DNA of 64,000 nt from Candidatus Hepatoplasma crinochetorum (GTDB lineage Bacteria; Bacillota_I; Bacilli_A; Mycoplasmatales; Hepatoplasmataceae), in NCBI GenBank assembly GCA_001179805.1, contig CWGI01000001.1, positions 310,001 through 374,000 of the forward strand, written 5' to 3'. The position numbers were made by a program, and so were the translations under genes. The notes beneath the pieces were generated by a model. That model worked only from the letters and a program-made list of their open reading frames with translations. It searched no databases and was not told where the DNA came from. Of this stretch, positions 9,493 through 19,234 are shown in pieces (position 1 is the stretch's first letter; every line of letters starts with the position of its first letter).

Positions 9493-11379
9493 TTAATTAT
9501 TAATAATATAATTAATTTCTAAATTTTCTTTATTATAATGTTTAATACCCTTTCAATTTTCTTTAGTACGATAATGTCAAAAAGTTATTCCGTTTGTAAA
9601 ATCATCATTTATTTTAATTTTTATTTGATCAGATAAATTTTTATCAACCAAATTAAATATTTCTGAAGCTTTTATAAAATTAAATCAATATCTGTTATCT
9701 AAATATTCTTCTAAATTTCTTAAATTATCTAATTTATAGCCATATTGATAAAAATAATCTCATAAAGACTTTTCTTCGTTTCTATTTAAGCTATATTTAT
9801 ATAATCTTCAACTATATCCTTTTTCTTTATTAAAATAAGAGGTAAACAAATCTCCACTAATTTTAGAACTTTTATAAGGGATTATTTCCTTTTCCAAATT
9901 AAATAAATAGTCATTTAAATCTTTTGATAATTTTAATGATCCTTCTAATATTTTTGAAATTCCTTTTAAAATAAGTGTTGAATTTTTTGAAATATATCCT
10001 ATTGTTGTTTCCGCCCCTCCGGCTATTATTTCATTAGAATCTATTAAAAATCCTGATCTTAATTTTGATTTTGATTTTTCAATTATCCCATAAAATGAAT
10101 CTGTTCTTTGCGGATATTCATTATCAACAACAACTGAATATTGATTAGAATTTCAATTTTTACTATAATTAGTATATTGATAATCTGATAAATTTTCAAA
10201 ATAAATATTACAATTATGAGTTCAGGGATTTAAAGAAAAAGTAAAATTTAATTTTATTTTATTATTTTCATTACTTGAAAATCCTAATTGTAAAGGATCA
10301 TATTCAATAGAATTATTACCATTTACTGTTTCAATAATATAATATTGAAAAGGATAAGTAAATAATTTATGTTCAAAAATAATATTTTTATCATCTAGAT
10401 ATGAATTTGATTGATCATTAAAATCATGATCTAAATTAATTCAATCAGTTGATCCCATGTTGCTGTTTAAATTAAATTTTTTTATTAAAAATTTATTTTC
10501 TGTTATTGATAAATAATCACCATTTCCCTCAATTATTTTAAAAATTAAATTACCTAAATCATCTTTATTTAAAGAAAATTTATCTGGAAATATAGGCGAT
10601 TCTAAAATATAAAAACCAGCAAAATTTTCCTTTCCTAAATCATCTAAAAAGGTTTTTTGTATGCTATCTCCATTTGAAGAGATAATACTATTTGTTTCCT
10701 TATTAATAGGATATAAATAGAAATTATAATTAAGAGGAAAATTTCCAATTTTTGTAATCGGATTTGATGATTTAAAAATTCCTATAATTCAAATAATCGA
10801 ATTATTAATTACATCATTTCCATATTTAAAATTAGTAGATATCTCTTCCACATTACTTAATTTTAAAGAAAAATCCTCTCTTATTTGCAAATATCCAAAA
10901 TCATTTCGATCTAAATGAGCTCTCTCTATAAAAGTTTCGCCTTTTAAAATTGTTGAAATTGGATAAGTAATATAAATATCCAAATTTAAAAATAAAATAA
11001 AATTATTATTATCTAAATTCTTAACTTTGGAAACTGAATAAAATTTAAATAAATTATTATGATAGATAATAATATTATCTAAATTTATTAATCTTTCAAT
11101 TTTTTTTGCATTATCTTGTTCAAATAAATAATCATTAATAGTTATTTTTAATTCAAACTTATAATTATTTTCTAATTTAATATTTTTTTCAATTCAGTAA
11201 CCATTTTCTAGATTTGTAAAATCAATTTGATCATTAAAAATAACATAATTAATAAATTCATTTCTTTTAGCAATTGATTCTTCATTTGAATTTGCTGGAA
11301 AATCAATTACATTTTTACTATCATCAATACTATTAGATTCTCAATTATTATTATTTTTTGATATTAAAATTTTTATCAT
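9493..11379 (-). CDS. phi29 gp9-like tail-knob protein
   Basis: 628 residues. It resembles the tail-knob protein gp9 of Bacillus phage phi29 along its length as I recall that sequence: MIKIL start; NNLFKFYSVSKV with LDIYITYPISTILKGETFIERAH (residues 108-155, gp9 YGNKWFYAFVTEL ... FIVREHV); KLFTYPFQYYIIETVNG (338-354, gp9 KLMMYPYCVTEITDFKG); and the C-terminal YFYQYGYKLD ... FNFIK ... NDDFTNGITFWHY (542-603, gp9 FFHKYGYKINRVK ... FNYVQ ... IFDNGITLWH). In gp9 the residues corresponding to about 430-500 form a membrane-piercing loop; here that part holds a short hydrophobic IIAGGAETTIGYI and then helices. Ribosome site AAGGA precedes the ATG. It starts 15 bases after the stop of the fusion gene. 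Confidence 0.75.
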
Positions 11380-11394
11380 TTTTATTCCTTTTTA

Positions 11395-13650
11395 TTATTC
11401 TACCCTTACTCATTTAACAGTAAAAATGCCAGCAGGTAAATTATAATTTTGCGAAGAATTTTTTCCTGAATATGGATTTAAAATTCCTTTTTCATTATGT
11501 GATTGACCAATTCTTACAATATAACCTTCAGAATCATAACCATCTATATATCCTAGTACAGTTGAATTGTCATTAGTTCCTTCAGATTTATTTCCTGATC
11601 CGACATATCGATCTGCCAGTTTATGATTATGTCCTAAAACTTCTTTGTTGAATATTTGATTAGGTAAACTTTCAATTGCTTGAACAGTTGTCATTCCTTC
11701 AGTAAATTCCGGATTATATTCATGTAATTTTTTTCAAATTCCTAAATATTTATCATTTTTATTTGGATCATAAGTACTTAAAAATTCTTTAATTGTTCCC
11801 ATTTTTTCATCTAATTGATTTATTTTTATAAATTCTGTTTCTAAATTTTCAAGGTCATAATTTTTGATACCTTTTCAATCTTTTTTAGTACGATAATGTC
11901 AAAAAGTTATTCCATTTCTAAAATCATCATTAATTTTTAATTTTATTTTTTTAGCTAAATTATTATCTATTAAACTAAATATTTTATCTATTTTTAAAAA
12001 ATTAAATCAATATCTTGAATTTAAATATTTTTGAATATTTTCTATTTGATTTAATTTATATCCATATTGATAAAAATAATCAAATAAATATTCTCTTTCT
12101 GAAGCATTTAAACTATATTTATTTAATTTCCAACTAAAACCCTTTTCTCCATTTAAGTAAGAAGTAAATAAATCGCCATTTATTTTAGAGGTACTATTTT
12201 TTTCTAAATTATTAATATATTTATTCTTTCTTCTTTCTTCTCTTCTACTATATCTTCTTTCTCTTTTTGGATTACTTGGAGGATTTTTTAAAAATTCAGA
12301 ATATTGCTCTACTTTAATATCTTTTAAAATATCTCCGTAAGATAATGTTCTTTTAGGATATTCATTATCGCTAATTGTGCAATATTGATTAATATTTCAA
12401 GTTGCGTCAACTTCAAATTTATTTAATGCATTTTCAAAATAAATACTACTACTATGTGTTCAAGGATTCAAAGAAAAATTAAATCGCAAATAATCTTGAT
12501 GATTTTGATTATTTCAAAGCAATTGTAAGGGATCGTATTTTATTGAATTAATTCCATTATTAGTTTCAATTTTATAATATTCAAAAGGATAAACATATAA
12601 TTTATGTTCATATTTATTTTGTTTTGCAATTAAATAGGAATCTGATTGTTCAAAAAAATCATGAATACCCACACCCTCACTTCATCCCATTTCTTTATTT
12701 AAGTCAAAAAACTTTATCAGTAATTTACCATTATTTAATTCAAAATTATTTTGATTTTTGCTTGATAAACTAATAACAAAATCATTATCAATTTTTTCAA
12801 TATTAATTGCATCTGGATATAAAGGTGATTCCAAAATATAAAAACTAATAAATTCATCACTATTTGTATCATCAAGTAATGTATCACTAACTTTTATATT
12901 ATTTATTAAGATACTATTTTTAACTTCAATTGTATTATTTTGATCCTCAAATTTAATTATTGGATATAAATAAAAATTAAAGTTTAAAGATAAAGTCCCA
13001 ATTTTTGTTACTGATTTTTCATTTTCATCTAATTTCTTAAGACCAATTATTCAAATAATTGAATTATTGGAATAATTATTTGCATATTTAAATTGAACAT
13101 CTACTTCTTCGACTTTACTTAATTCAATATTAAAATCTTCTCGTATCTGTAATTTACTTACATCATTTCTTCTTAAATGGGCTCTATCTATTAAGGTTTC
13201 TCCATTTAAAATTGTTGAAATTGGGTAAGTAAGATAAATATCTAAATTAATAGTTGCAGTAAAATTATCATTATCTAAAATTTCTATTTTAGAAATTGAA
13301 TAAAATTTAAATAAATTATTTTGATAAATAATAATATTATTTAAATTTTCCATTCTTTCTCTTTTTTTATTGATATCATTTTCTAATAAATAATCGTTAA
13401 TACTCAATTTTATTTTAGATTTAAAAATATCATTTATGATTAATTCTTTTTCTACTCAGTAGCCATTTTCTAAATTTAAAAAATCAATTTTATCTTCCAA
13501 AAGATAATAATTAATAAATTCATTTCGTTTTGCAATTGATTCTTCATTTGTTTTACCCGGAAAACTAATTACATTTTTTTGCTCAGAATTTTCTAAATTT
13601 TCACTAGTTGATCAATTAGTGTTATTGTTCGGAATTAAAATTTTTATCAT
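11395..13650 (-). CDS. phi29 gp9-like tail-knob protein fused to a tail-collar/fibre-tip domain
   Basis: 751 residues. Residues 1-600 are a paralogue of the 628-residue tail-knob protein next door, with the same landmarks (FKFYSISKI, YPISTILNGETLIDRAH, KLYVYPFEYYKIET, YFYQYGYKLN, RNGITFWHY). The gp9 pore-loop region is replaced by a strongly basic stretch, PKRERRYSRREERRKNK (461-477). Residues about 604-751 are an extra domain absent from the neighbour: GTIKEFLSTYDPN, EGMTTVQ, GHNHKLADRYVGSGNK (GHxH at 673-676), IVRIGQSHNEKG, and AGIFTVKWVRVE at the end. This matches the style of phage tail-fibre collar and tip domains with a His metal site. The same domain forms the C-terminal two thirds of the 213-residue gene just upstream. 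Ribosome site AAAGGAAAG. The fusion is in one frame with no stop. Confidence 0.75.
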
Positions 13651-13668
13651 CTATTCTTTCCTTTTAAA

Positions 13669-14310
13669 TTATTCTATTCGAACTCATTTAATAGTAAGTA
13701 ATCCTGCAGCAAAATTATTCGTTTGTGCAGAATTATTTAATGAATAAGGAACTAAATTTCCTACTTCATTATGTGATTGTCCAATCCTTACAATATTTCC
13801 ATTTTCATCATAACCATCAATAAAACCAACAACGGTTGAATTGTCATTAGTTCCTTCAGATTTGTTTCCTGATCCAACATATCTATCCGCCAATCTATGT
13901 GTATGAGCTTTTACATCACCGGAAGTAATTGTATTAGTTTGTCCAGCAATTGTTTGAACTGTTGTCATACCTTCAATAAATCCTGGATTATATTTATTTA
14001 ATTTTTTTCAAACACCTAAATATTTATCATTTTGATTTGGATCATATGTATTAATAAATTCTTTAATTGTTCCAATTGCTTCATCAATTAAAGTTATATC
14101 TTCTGATAAAAATGTATATTTTTTTCCATCTCTAGAAACACAAATATTTTTAGAATTATTTTTTGAAAATTTTAAAAAATAATTAATTTCTCCATTAGCT
14201 AATTTAAAAATATTATTTTCTTTATCATCACTTTTAATATTTTCAATTTCTCAACCCGAAAATGAAATTTTTATATTATTATTTGAAATATCTTTTATCT
14301 TTTCTTCCAT
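13669..14310 (-). CDS. Tail-collar/fibre-tip protein (short, stand-alone)
   Basis: 213 residues. Residues about 75-213 are homologous to the C-terminal domain of the downstream fusion protein: GTIKEFINTYDPN, EGMTTVQ, AHTHRLADRYVGSGNK (HxH at 136-138), SEGTNDNSTV, NIVRIGQSHNE, and TIKWVRIE at the end. Residues 1-70 are a different, small domain with a FSGWEIENIK motif. No signal peptide or membrane segment. It ends 18 bases before the start of the fusion gene and is probably the first gene of the tail-like operon. By analogy with phage tail fibres it could be a receptor- or metal-binding tip. Trp codons are TGA. Confidence 0.65.
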
Positions 14311-14445
14311 TTAATTTAATAATCTTTCTTTTTCTTAATTCTATAAAAAAGAAAGATTAAATTTATAAAATATCATAAATAACTTAATGTTGTATATATA
14401 AGTAAAGAATTTTGATAGTAAATTAAATAATTTTAAAAATAATAA

Positions 14446-16650
14446 TTAATTTTTTTTCTTTTTTATCATAAAAAAATAAATTGAAAATATAAATAAAGTA
14501 ATTAAAATTAAGGAAAATAATATGATTAAAATAATTGCTCATAAAGAAAGTGATTTATCATCACTAGGAGGTAAAATTGCTTCTGTTCTAAATAAAATAT
14601 CACTATTTTCACTATATTGAATTAAATTATCATCTAATGTTTTAATTACAATATTTGGGTCATTAAATTCATAAAGATTACAATTAACCTCAATTTTTAA
14701 ATAATAATTATTAGGATCATCTATTTCTGTATCAAAGATAATTTGCTCAGAATTTAAATAATCATTTTCAATATTATTATAATCAATTGTTTTATTTTCT
14801 ATTTGATTATTTAAATTATCATAAAGAGAGATATTTATTGAATTTATTAAATTGTAAGGATCAATAAAATCATATGAAACCATTAAATTATTATCTTCTA
14901 CTACATTTGAAACATTATAAATTTCTGGTAAATATTTTCTAAAATTTACATCTTGTTCTCAAAAATGATAATCATTGGATATTTCAAAATATAAATTATT
15001 TTCAAATAATAATTCAGAATCAATTGATATTTTAAATTTATTCGCTCCTCGTTCTGAAGGATATTCTACATATTGACTTCATATTATTTCATCATTATTT
15101 CGATCTATTAAACTAATTGTATAATTAGAATAATATTGATTTGGGTCAAATTCACTTGGTTCTTTATATCTACCATCAATCAAGCGAAAAGAAAAATCTA
15201 ATGTTTCTTCATCTTGATCATAATAACTATCTGAAAAATAAACAATTGTCGGTTTACCTGCTAATACTAAACTATAATCTTGATCAGTAGATAATTTATC
15301 ATAATATCATCATTCATTATAATTTGAAACTTGATAATTATCAAGATACATTTGTTCAATCATAGATGTATTATCAGAAAATGAATAATCTAATGGAATA
15401 TATCTATAATAAACATCATCATTTATTAAGTCGCTTTGATATATACCTGTATAATAAAAATCTAATGGAGGATAATAAACATCATTAGATAAACTACCTA
15501 TTGATATATTTTCACCATTATCCGATTCTGTTTCTATATCTAAATTTAAATTAAATCCATATATATTTTTCCCAAAAAAAGTAACACCTGTTGAAATTGA
15601 AGGTAATAAACTATAAAAAGTATAATTTGCAAAATTATTACTATTACCATAAATATTTATATCATTAAAAATTATTTCAGATAAAGAGGCATTAGTTTGA
15701 TATTGTTCATCTATATGAAAAATATTTGTAGCAGAACCAATAAAAGGATTATAAAAAATTGAAAAATATTTTTCCTGTTCCGAATTAATTTTAGTAAATG
15801 AATTGTTATCAATTCCTGAAATGAATTGATTATTTGAAAAAATAATATTATTTATATAAATATTACGAAAATAAACAGAAATTGCATTTGGAAAAGATCC
15901 AAGTGTTTCAATTCCTCCAATTAAAGAAACAACTGTAGAAATATTTTGATCAAATAATATAATTGTATTATTTGAAAAATTAATATTTTCAAAACAACAA
16001 TTATATAAATAATTTCCGTTTAATCCTGTAATATCTTGAAAAATTAAACCTATTGTAGCTATATTAACAATGACGTCATCTAATTGATAACTATAATCAT
16101 CTTTGATATTTGCACTTCTGACATTAAATATTAAATTTTGGTAATCTAAATTATAGAAATTTAAATTCTCAAATCAAGAATCATAAGTTATACCAAAAGG
16201 AAACATAAAATTATCAAAATTTAAATTATAGATATAACATTCATCAACTTCCTTGAAAAAAGAATAATAAGTTAATCCACCATTTTCTTCACTTACTTCA
16301 AATGTGGTAGTATTAAAAATTTCAGTGACATCACGATCATAAAGTGTATACCCATTTCCTTGTATTCTAATGGAATCTAATTCCAATCCCGTTACATCAT
16401 CATTTTTTGAATCTGAAAAATCAACATTTGATTGCAATTCATAAGTCCCATATTTAGGAATAGATTCTAAATCATCTATAAATTGTTGAGAAGATATTGA
16501 GTTTTCAGAATATTCTGAATAATTATTTATTTCTTGATTTTGATAATCTAAATAATTTTCATTTAATTCTGATTTTTTATTTAAAAAAGGAAAAAATAGA
16601 AAATTTAAAATTAGAAATGGTAATAAAAATAACTTAAAAAAACTTTTCAT
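14446..16650 (-). CDS. Large surface protein B: paralogue of surface protein A
   Basis: 734 residues, aligned end to end with the 729-residue protein at 7274-9463: shared KYSENSISSQQFIDDLES-type start (here SEYSENSISS), GTYELQSNVDFSDS, GNGYTLYDRDVTEIFNT, YNLNFDNFMFPFGI, GNSNNFANYTFYSLLP, FRKYLPEIYNVS and a matching C-terminal membrane helix ending IKKKKN. Signal peptide about residues 5-25. Predicted anchored ectodomain, beta-helix-like at the front. Ribosome site AGGA precedes the ATG. The decayed C-terminus of a tail-knob gene lies 33 bases upstream, reproducing the spacing between the intact tail-knob gene and surface protein A. The block therefore arose by duplication of a tail-knob plus surface-protein module. 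Confidence 0.75.
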
Positions 16651-16682
16651 TTAAATCCTATTAAAATAATTATAATTAAAAT

Positions 16683-16907
16683 TTAATTAATATAATTTAT
16701 TTCCAAATTTTCATTATTATAATGTTTAATATCATTTCAAATTTCTTTATTTCGATAATATTAAAAAGATATTCCATTTAAAAAATCATCATTTATTTTG
16801 TATTTTATCTGATTAAATAAATCTTTTTCAACAATATTAAATATTTTTGAAATCTTTATAAAATTAAATTAATATCTAGATCTAAAAATTCTTCAATTTT
16901 ATTACAT
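16683..16907 (-). pseudogene. Remnant of a third phi29 gp9-like tail-knob gene
   Basis: Read on the minus strand, this stretch matches the last roughly 70 codons of the tail-knob gene at 9493: RY-stop-FNFIKISKIFN, KINDDFLNGISF-stop-YYR, then NNENLEINYIN. The two internal stops are TAA, and in the intact genes both positions are TGA (Trp), as in RYW and TFWH. There is no start codon and the rest of the gene is gone. Its distance to the following surface-protein gene matches that in the intact module. A decayed duplicate is the simplest reading. Confidence 0.75.
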
Positions 16908-16927
16908 AAGTAGAAAATTTATAAAAT

Positions 16928-16956
16928 AAAAAGACTCTTAAAAAAAGAGTCTTTTT
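16928..16956 (-). terminator. Terminator of the tRNA cluster
   Basis: Stem AAAAAGACTCTT / AAGAGTCTTTTT with an A5 loop. It lies downstream of tRNA-Phe in transcription direction. A second inverted repeat, CCATTTAAAAA / TTTTTAAATGG (16958-16989), sits between it and tRNA-Phe. Confidence 0.65.
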
Positions 16957-16986
16957 TCCATTTAAAAAATTCTTAAACTTTTTAAA

Positions 16987-17062
16987 TGGTGGTTCAGGAC
17001 GGAATCGAACCGCCGACACAGGGAGCTTCAATCCCTTGCTCTACCGACTGAGCTACTGAACC
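16987..17062 (-). tRNA. tRNA-Phe(GAA)
   Basis: 76 nt cloverleaf with encoded CCA. Anticodon loop TTGAAGC. Last tRNA of the cluster in transcription order. Confidence 0.95.
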
Positions 17063-17074
17063 TTATTTATCACA

Positions 17075-17150
17075 TGGCGGTTCTGACGGGATTTGAACCC
17101 GCGATCTCCTCTGTGACAGAGAGGCATGATGACCACTTCACTACAGAACC
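17075..17150 (-). tRNA. tRNA-Asp(GTC)
   Basis: Anticodon stem CCTCT/AGAGG around loop CTGTCAC; encoded GCCA end. Confidence 0.95.
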
Positions 17151-17151
17151 T

Positions 17152-17228
<77 letters not shown>

Positions 17229-17250
17229 ATAATATAAATATAAAGATAAA

Positions 17251-17343
17251 TGGTGGAGATGGAGGGATTCGAACCCCCGCACGACTTGCGCCGTCTCTCG
17301 GTTTTCAAGACCGATCCCTTCAGCCAGACTTGGGTACATCTCC
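17251..17343 (-). tRNA. tRNA-Ser(TGA)
   Basis: Class II tRNA of 93 nt with a long variable arm; anticodon loop CTTGAAA gives TGA. Confidence 0.93.
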
Positions 17344-17355
17344 ATTTAAAATTGT

Positions 17356-17432
17356 TGGTGGTCCGTGCTGGACTTGAACCAGCGACCAACCGGTTATGAG
17401 CCGGTGGCTCTAACCAACTGAGCTAACGGACC
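17356..17432 (-). tRNA. tRNA with CAT anticodon, probably tRNA-Ile2 (lysidine type)
   Basis: GGTCCGTTAGCTCAGTTGG start and GGCTCATAACC anticodon arm resemble Firmicutes tRNA-Ile2(CAT) as I recall it, while the next gene looks like elongator Met. Needs TilS for ATA decoding. An elongator Met identity cannot be excluded. Confidence 0.75.
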
Positions 17433-17436
17433 ATTT

Positions 17437-17513
17437 TGGTAGCGGAAGAGGGACTTGAACCCCCGACCCATTGAATATGAACCAATTGCTCTAACCAACT
17501 GAGCTATTCCGCC
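17437..17513 (-). tRNA. tRNA-Met(CAT), elongator
   Basis: Anticodon loop TTCATAT; acceptor GGCGGAA paired with TTCCGCT (one G-T pair). It lacks the initiator C1-A72 mismatch. Confidence 0.8.
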
Positions 17514-17518
17514 TTAAA

Positions 17519-17594
17519 TGGTGGAGCGAACGAGAATCGAACTCGCGACCCCATGCGTGCAAAGCATGTGCTCTACCGACTGAGCTATCGCCCC
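17519..17594 (-). tRNA. tRNA-Ala(TGC)
   Basis: Anticodon loop TTTGCAC; the acceptor stem has the G3-T70 wobble pair that identifies alanine tRNA. Confidence 0.95.
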
Positions 17595-17599
17595 ATTAA

Positions 17600-17676
17600 T
17601 GGTCGGAAAGACAAGACTTGAACTTGCGACCCCTGCGTCCCAAACGCAGTGCTCTGCCAAACTGAGCTACTTTCCG
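17600..17676 (-). tRNA. tRNA-Pro(TGG)
   Basis: Anticodon loop TTTGGGA; encoded ACCA end. Confidence 0.94.
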
Positions 17677-17681
17677 ATAAC

Positions 17682-17758
17682 TGGCGCGCCTGATAGGAGT
17701 CGAACCCACAACCCTCTGATCCGTAGTCAGATACTCTATCCAGTTGAGCTACAGACGC
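17682..17758 (-). tRNA. tRNA-Arg(ACG)
   Basis: Anticodon loop CTACGGA gives ACG (inosine after TadA editing would read CGN). Discriminator G, encoded CCA. Confidence 0.93.
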
Positions 17759-17770
17759 ATTTCAAAGAAA

Positions 17771-17856
17771 TGGTGCGGGTGAAGGGACTTGAACCCTTAC
17801 GTCCGAAGACACTAGATCCTAAGTCTAGCGTGTCTGCCAATTTCCACCACACCCGC
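17771..17856 (-). tRNA. tRNA-Leu(TAG)
   Basis: Class II tRNA of 86 nt; anticodon loop CTTAGGA gives TAG. Confidence 0.93.
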
Positions 17857-17857
17857 A

Positions 17858-17933
17858 TGGTGCCGTTGATAGGAATCGAACCTACGACCCACTGATTACA
17901 AGTCAGTTGCTCTGCCTGCTGAGCTACAACGGC
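17858..17933 (-). tRNA. tRNA-Thr(TGT)
   Basis: Anticodon loop CTTGTAA gives TGT. One base separates it from tRNA-Leu. Confidence 0.94.
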
Positions 17934-17970
17934 TAAATTATTATCATATAATGATTATTTTTACCATTAA

Positions 17971-18046
17971 TGGTGGGGCATATAGGACTTGAACCTATGA
18001 CCTCCTGCTTGTAAGGCAGATGCTCTCCCAACTGAGCTAATACCCC
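17971..18046 (-). tRNA. tRNA-Val(TAC)
   Basis: Anticodon loop CTTACAA gives TAC; encoded ACCA. Confidence 0.94.
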
Positions 18047-18052
18047 AAAAAT

Positions 18053-18128
18053 TGGTGACCCATACGGGATTTGAACCCGTGCGTGCTAGGATGAAAACCT
18101 AGTGTGTTAACCTCTTCACCAATGGGCC
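18053..18128 (-). tRNA. tRNA-Glu(TTC)
   Basis: Anticodon loop TTTTCAT gives TTC. Confidence 0.94.
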
Positions 18129-18132
18129 TAAA

Positions 18133-18208
18133 TGGCGCTCCGGAGAGGATTCGAACCTCCGACCAACTGGTTAACAGCCAGCTGCTCTACCACTGAGCTA
18201 CCAGAGCC
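18133..18208 (-). tRNA. tRNA-Asn(GTT)
   Basis: Anticodon loop CTGTTAA gives GTT; discriminator G with encoded CCA. First gene of the cluster in transcription order. Confidence 0.94.
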
Positions 18209-18234
18209 TATATAATTACAGACATACAAATATT

Positions 18235-18240
18235 ATTATA
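18235..18240 (-). promoter_or_regulatory. -10 box of the tRNA cluster
   Basis: TATAAT on the minus strand, 26 bases upstream of tRNA-Asn. No convincing -35 box. Confidence 0.5.
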
Positions 18241-18299
18241 TCGTAAATATCGATTTTTTATATTAAATTTAAAAGATTTTTTTCAAAAAAAAGAAAGAT

Positions 18300-18517
18300 T
18301 ATAATTACGTTATAAATGTAAAAGAAGAATAGAAATATAATCCCTAATGATAAAGCAAATGCTAATAATAGCAACAATACAACATTAAATCATAATAATA
18401 GTACATACAAAAAAAATCAAGACAATCGTAGTAAACAAAAAAATTGATAAAATCATCTAATAAGTCTTTATTTTAATTATAAAAAATAGCTCAAAAAGCT
18501 ATTTTTTATAATTAAAA
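18300..18517 (+). other. Probable small transcription unit of unknown product
   Basis: A TATAAT box at 18300-18305 and a 21-bp hairpin terminator at its end bracket about 200 bases. In one frame an Asn/Lys/Ser-rich stretch of about 40 codons runs open to a TAA, but it has no ATG, GTG or TTG start at a sensible place. An untranslated RNA or a peptide with an unusual start are both possible. It has no tRNA-like end, so I do not call it tmRNA. Confidence 0.35.
18471..18517. terminator. Strong hairpin, 21-bp perfect stem
   Basis: Stem positions 18471-18491 and 18497-18517 with loop CAAAA; A/T-runs on both sides let it work in either direction. It lies 25 bases before the ktrA start. Confidence 0.65.
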
Positions 18518-18529
18518 TATGTAATTAGT

Positions 18530-18535
18530 TATAAT
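18530..18535 (+). promoter_or_regulatory. -10 box of ktrA, placed for a leaderless transcript
   Basis: TATAAT ends six bases before the ATG of ktrA, so transcription should begin at or next to the start codon. No ribosome site is present. Confidence 0.5.
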
Positions 18536-18541
18536 TAATTT

Positions 18542-19213
18542 ATGAAAAAAACAGAAGTTATTATTATTGGGGTTGGAAGGTTTGCTGAAGCTTTAATAAG
18601 CGAATTGTCAAGGTTTCCAAGATTCACATTAATTGCGATTGATAGTGATATTAAAAAATTAGCAGAAATATCAACAAATGTTGATAAAACATTTGTTGGA
18701 GATGCTTCCAATGAACAATTTTTAAAGGAAATTGGAATTAAAAATGCTGATATTTTTGTTGTAAGTATTGGAAATGATATTCAAAGTAATTTATTAACTT
18801 CATCAATTTTAAAAGATAATTTTAATGGAACAGTAATTGCAAAAGCAGTAAGCAAAAGACATGCTGCAATTTTGAAAAAAATTGGTGTAAATATTGTGAT
18901 TATGTCTGATACAATTGCTGCAAGAAGAACAGCAATTAGTATTTTAAATCCAATTTTAAGTTTAGAATTATCTGAAAGAAATTCTGAGCTTACAGAACTT
19001 GATGGAGGAGTTTCTATTTTAACAATTGAAGCATTACCTGTATGAGAAAATAAAATGATCAAGGATCTTAAAATTCCTCGAAGTATTTCAATTGTTTTAA
19101 TTCGTAGAGATAAAAAAGTTGTAATTGTAAACGGGTTAACAAAAATTGAAAAAAATGATCGAATATCAATTGTTGGGTCAAATGAAGAATTAAGTAAAAT
19201 GCTTAAAAATTAA
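18542..19213 (+). CDS. ktrA: Potassium uptake regulatory subunit KtrA (TrkA family)
   Basis: 223 residues, the normal KtrA size. The N-terminal RCK_N Rossmann domain begins EVIIIGVGRFAEALISEL (nucleotide-binding GxGxxG variant GVGRFA) followed by the acidic end of beta-2, AIDSD. The C-terminal RCK_C domain starts around residue 140. It forms an octameric ring gating the KtrB channel in response to ATP/ADP or c-di-AMP. One Trp codon is TGA (about residue 169). The partner gene ktrB is convergent just downstream, and the two share one terminator instead of forming an operon. Confidence 0.9.
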
Positions 19214-19234
19214 ATATTTAAATATTCTTTCAAT

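Noticed and set aside
7274-16907. Complete integrated prophage
   Set aside because: No capsid, portal, terminase/packaging, replication, lysis or integrase genes and no flanking direct repeats were seen, even though a tRNA cluster is adjacent.
18300-18517. tmRNA (ssrA)
   Set aside because: Too short and AT-rich, and no tRNA-like acceptor/T-arm or CCA end.
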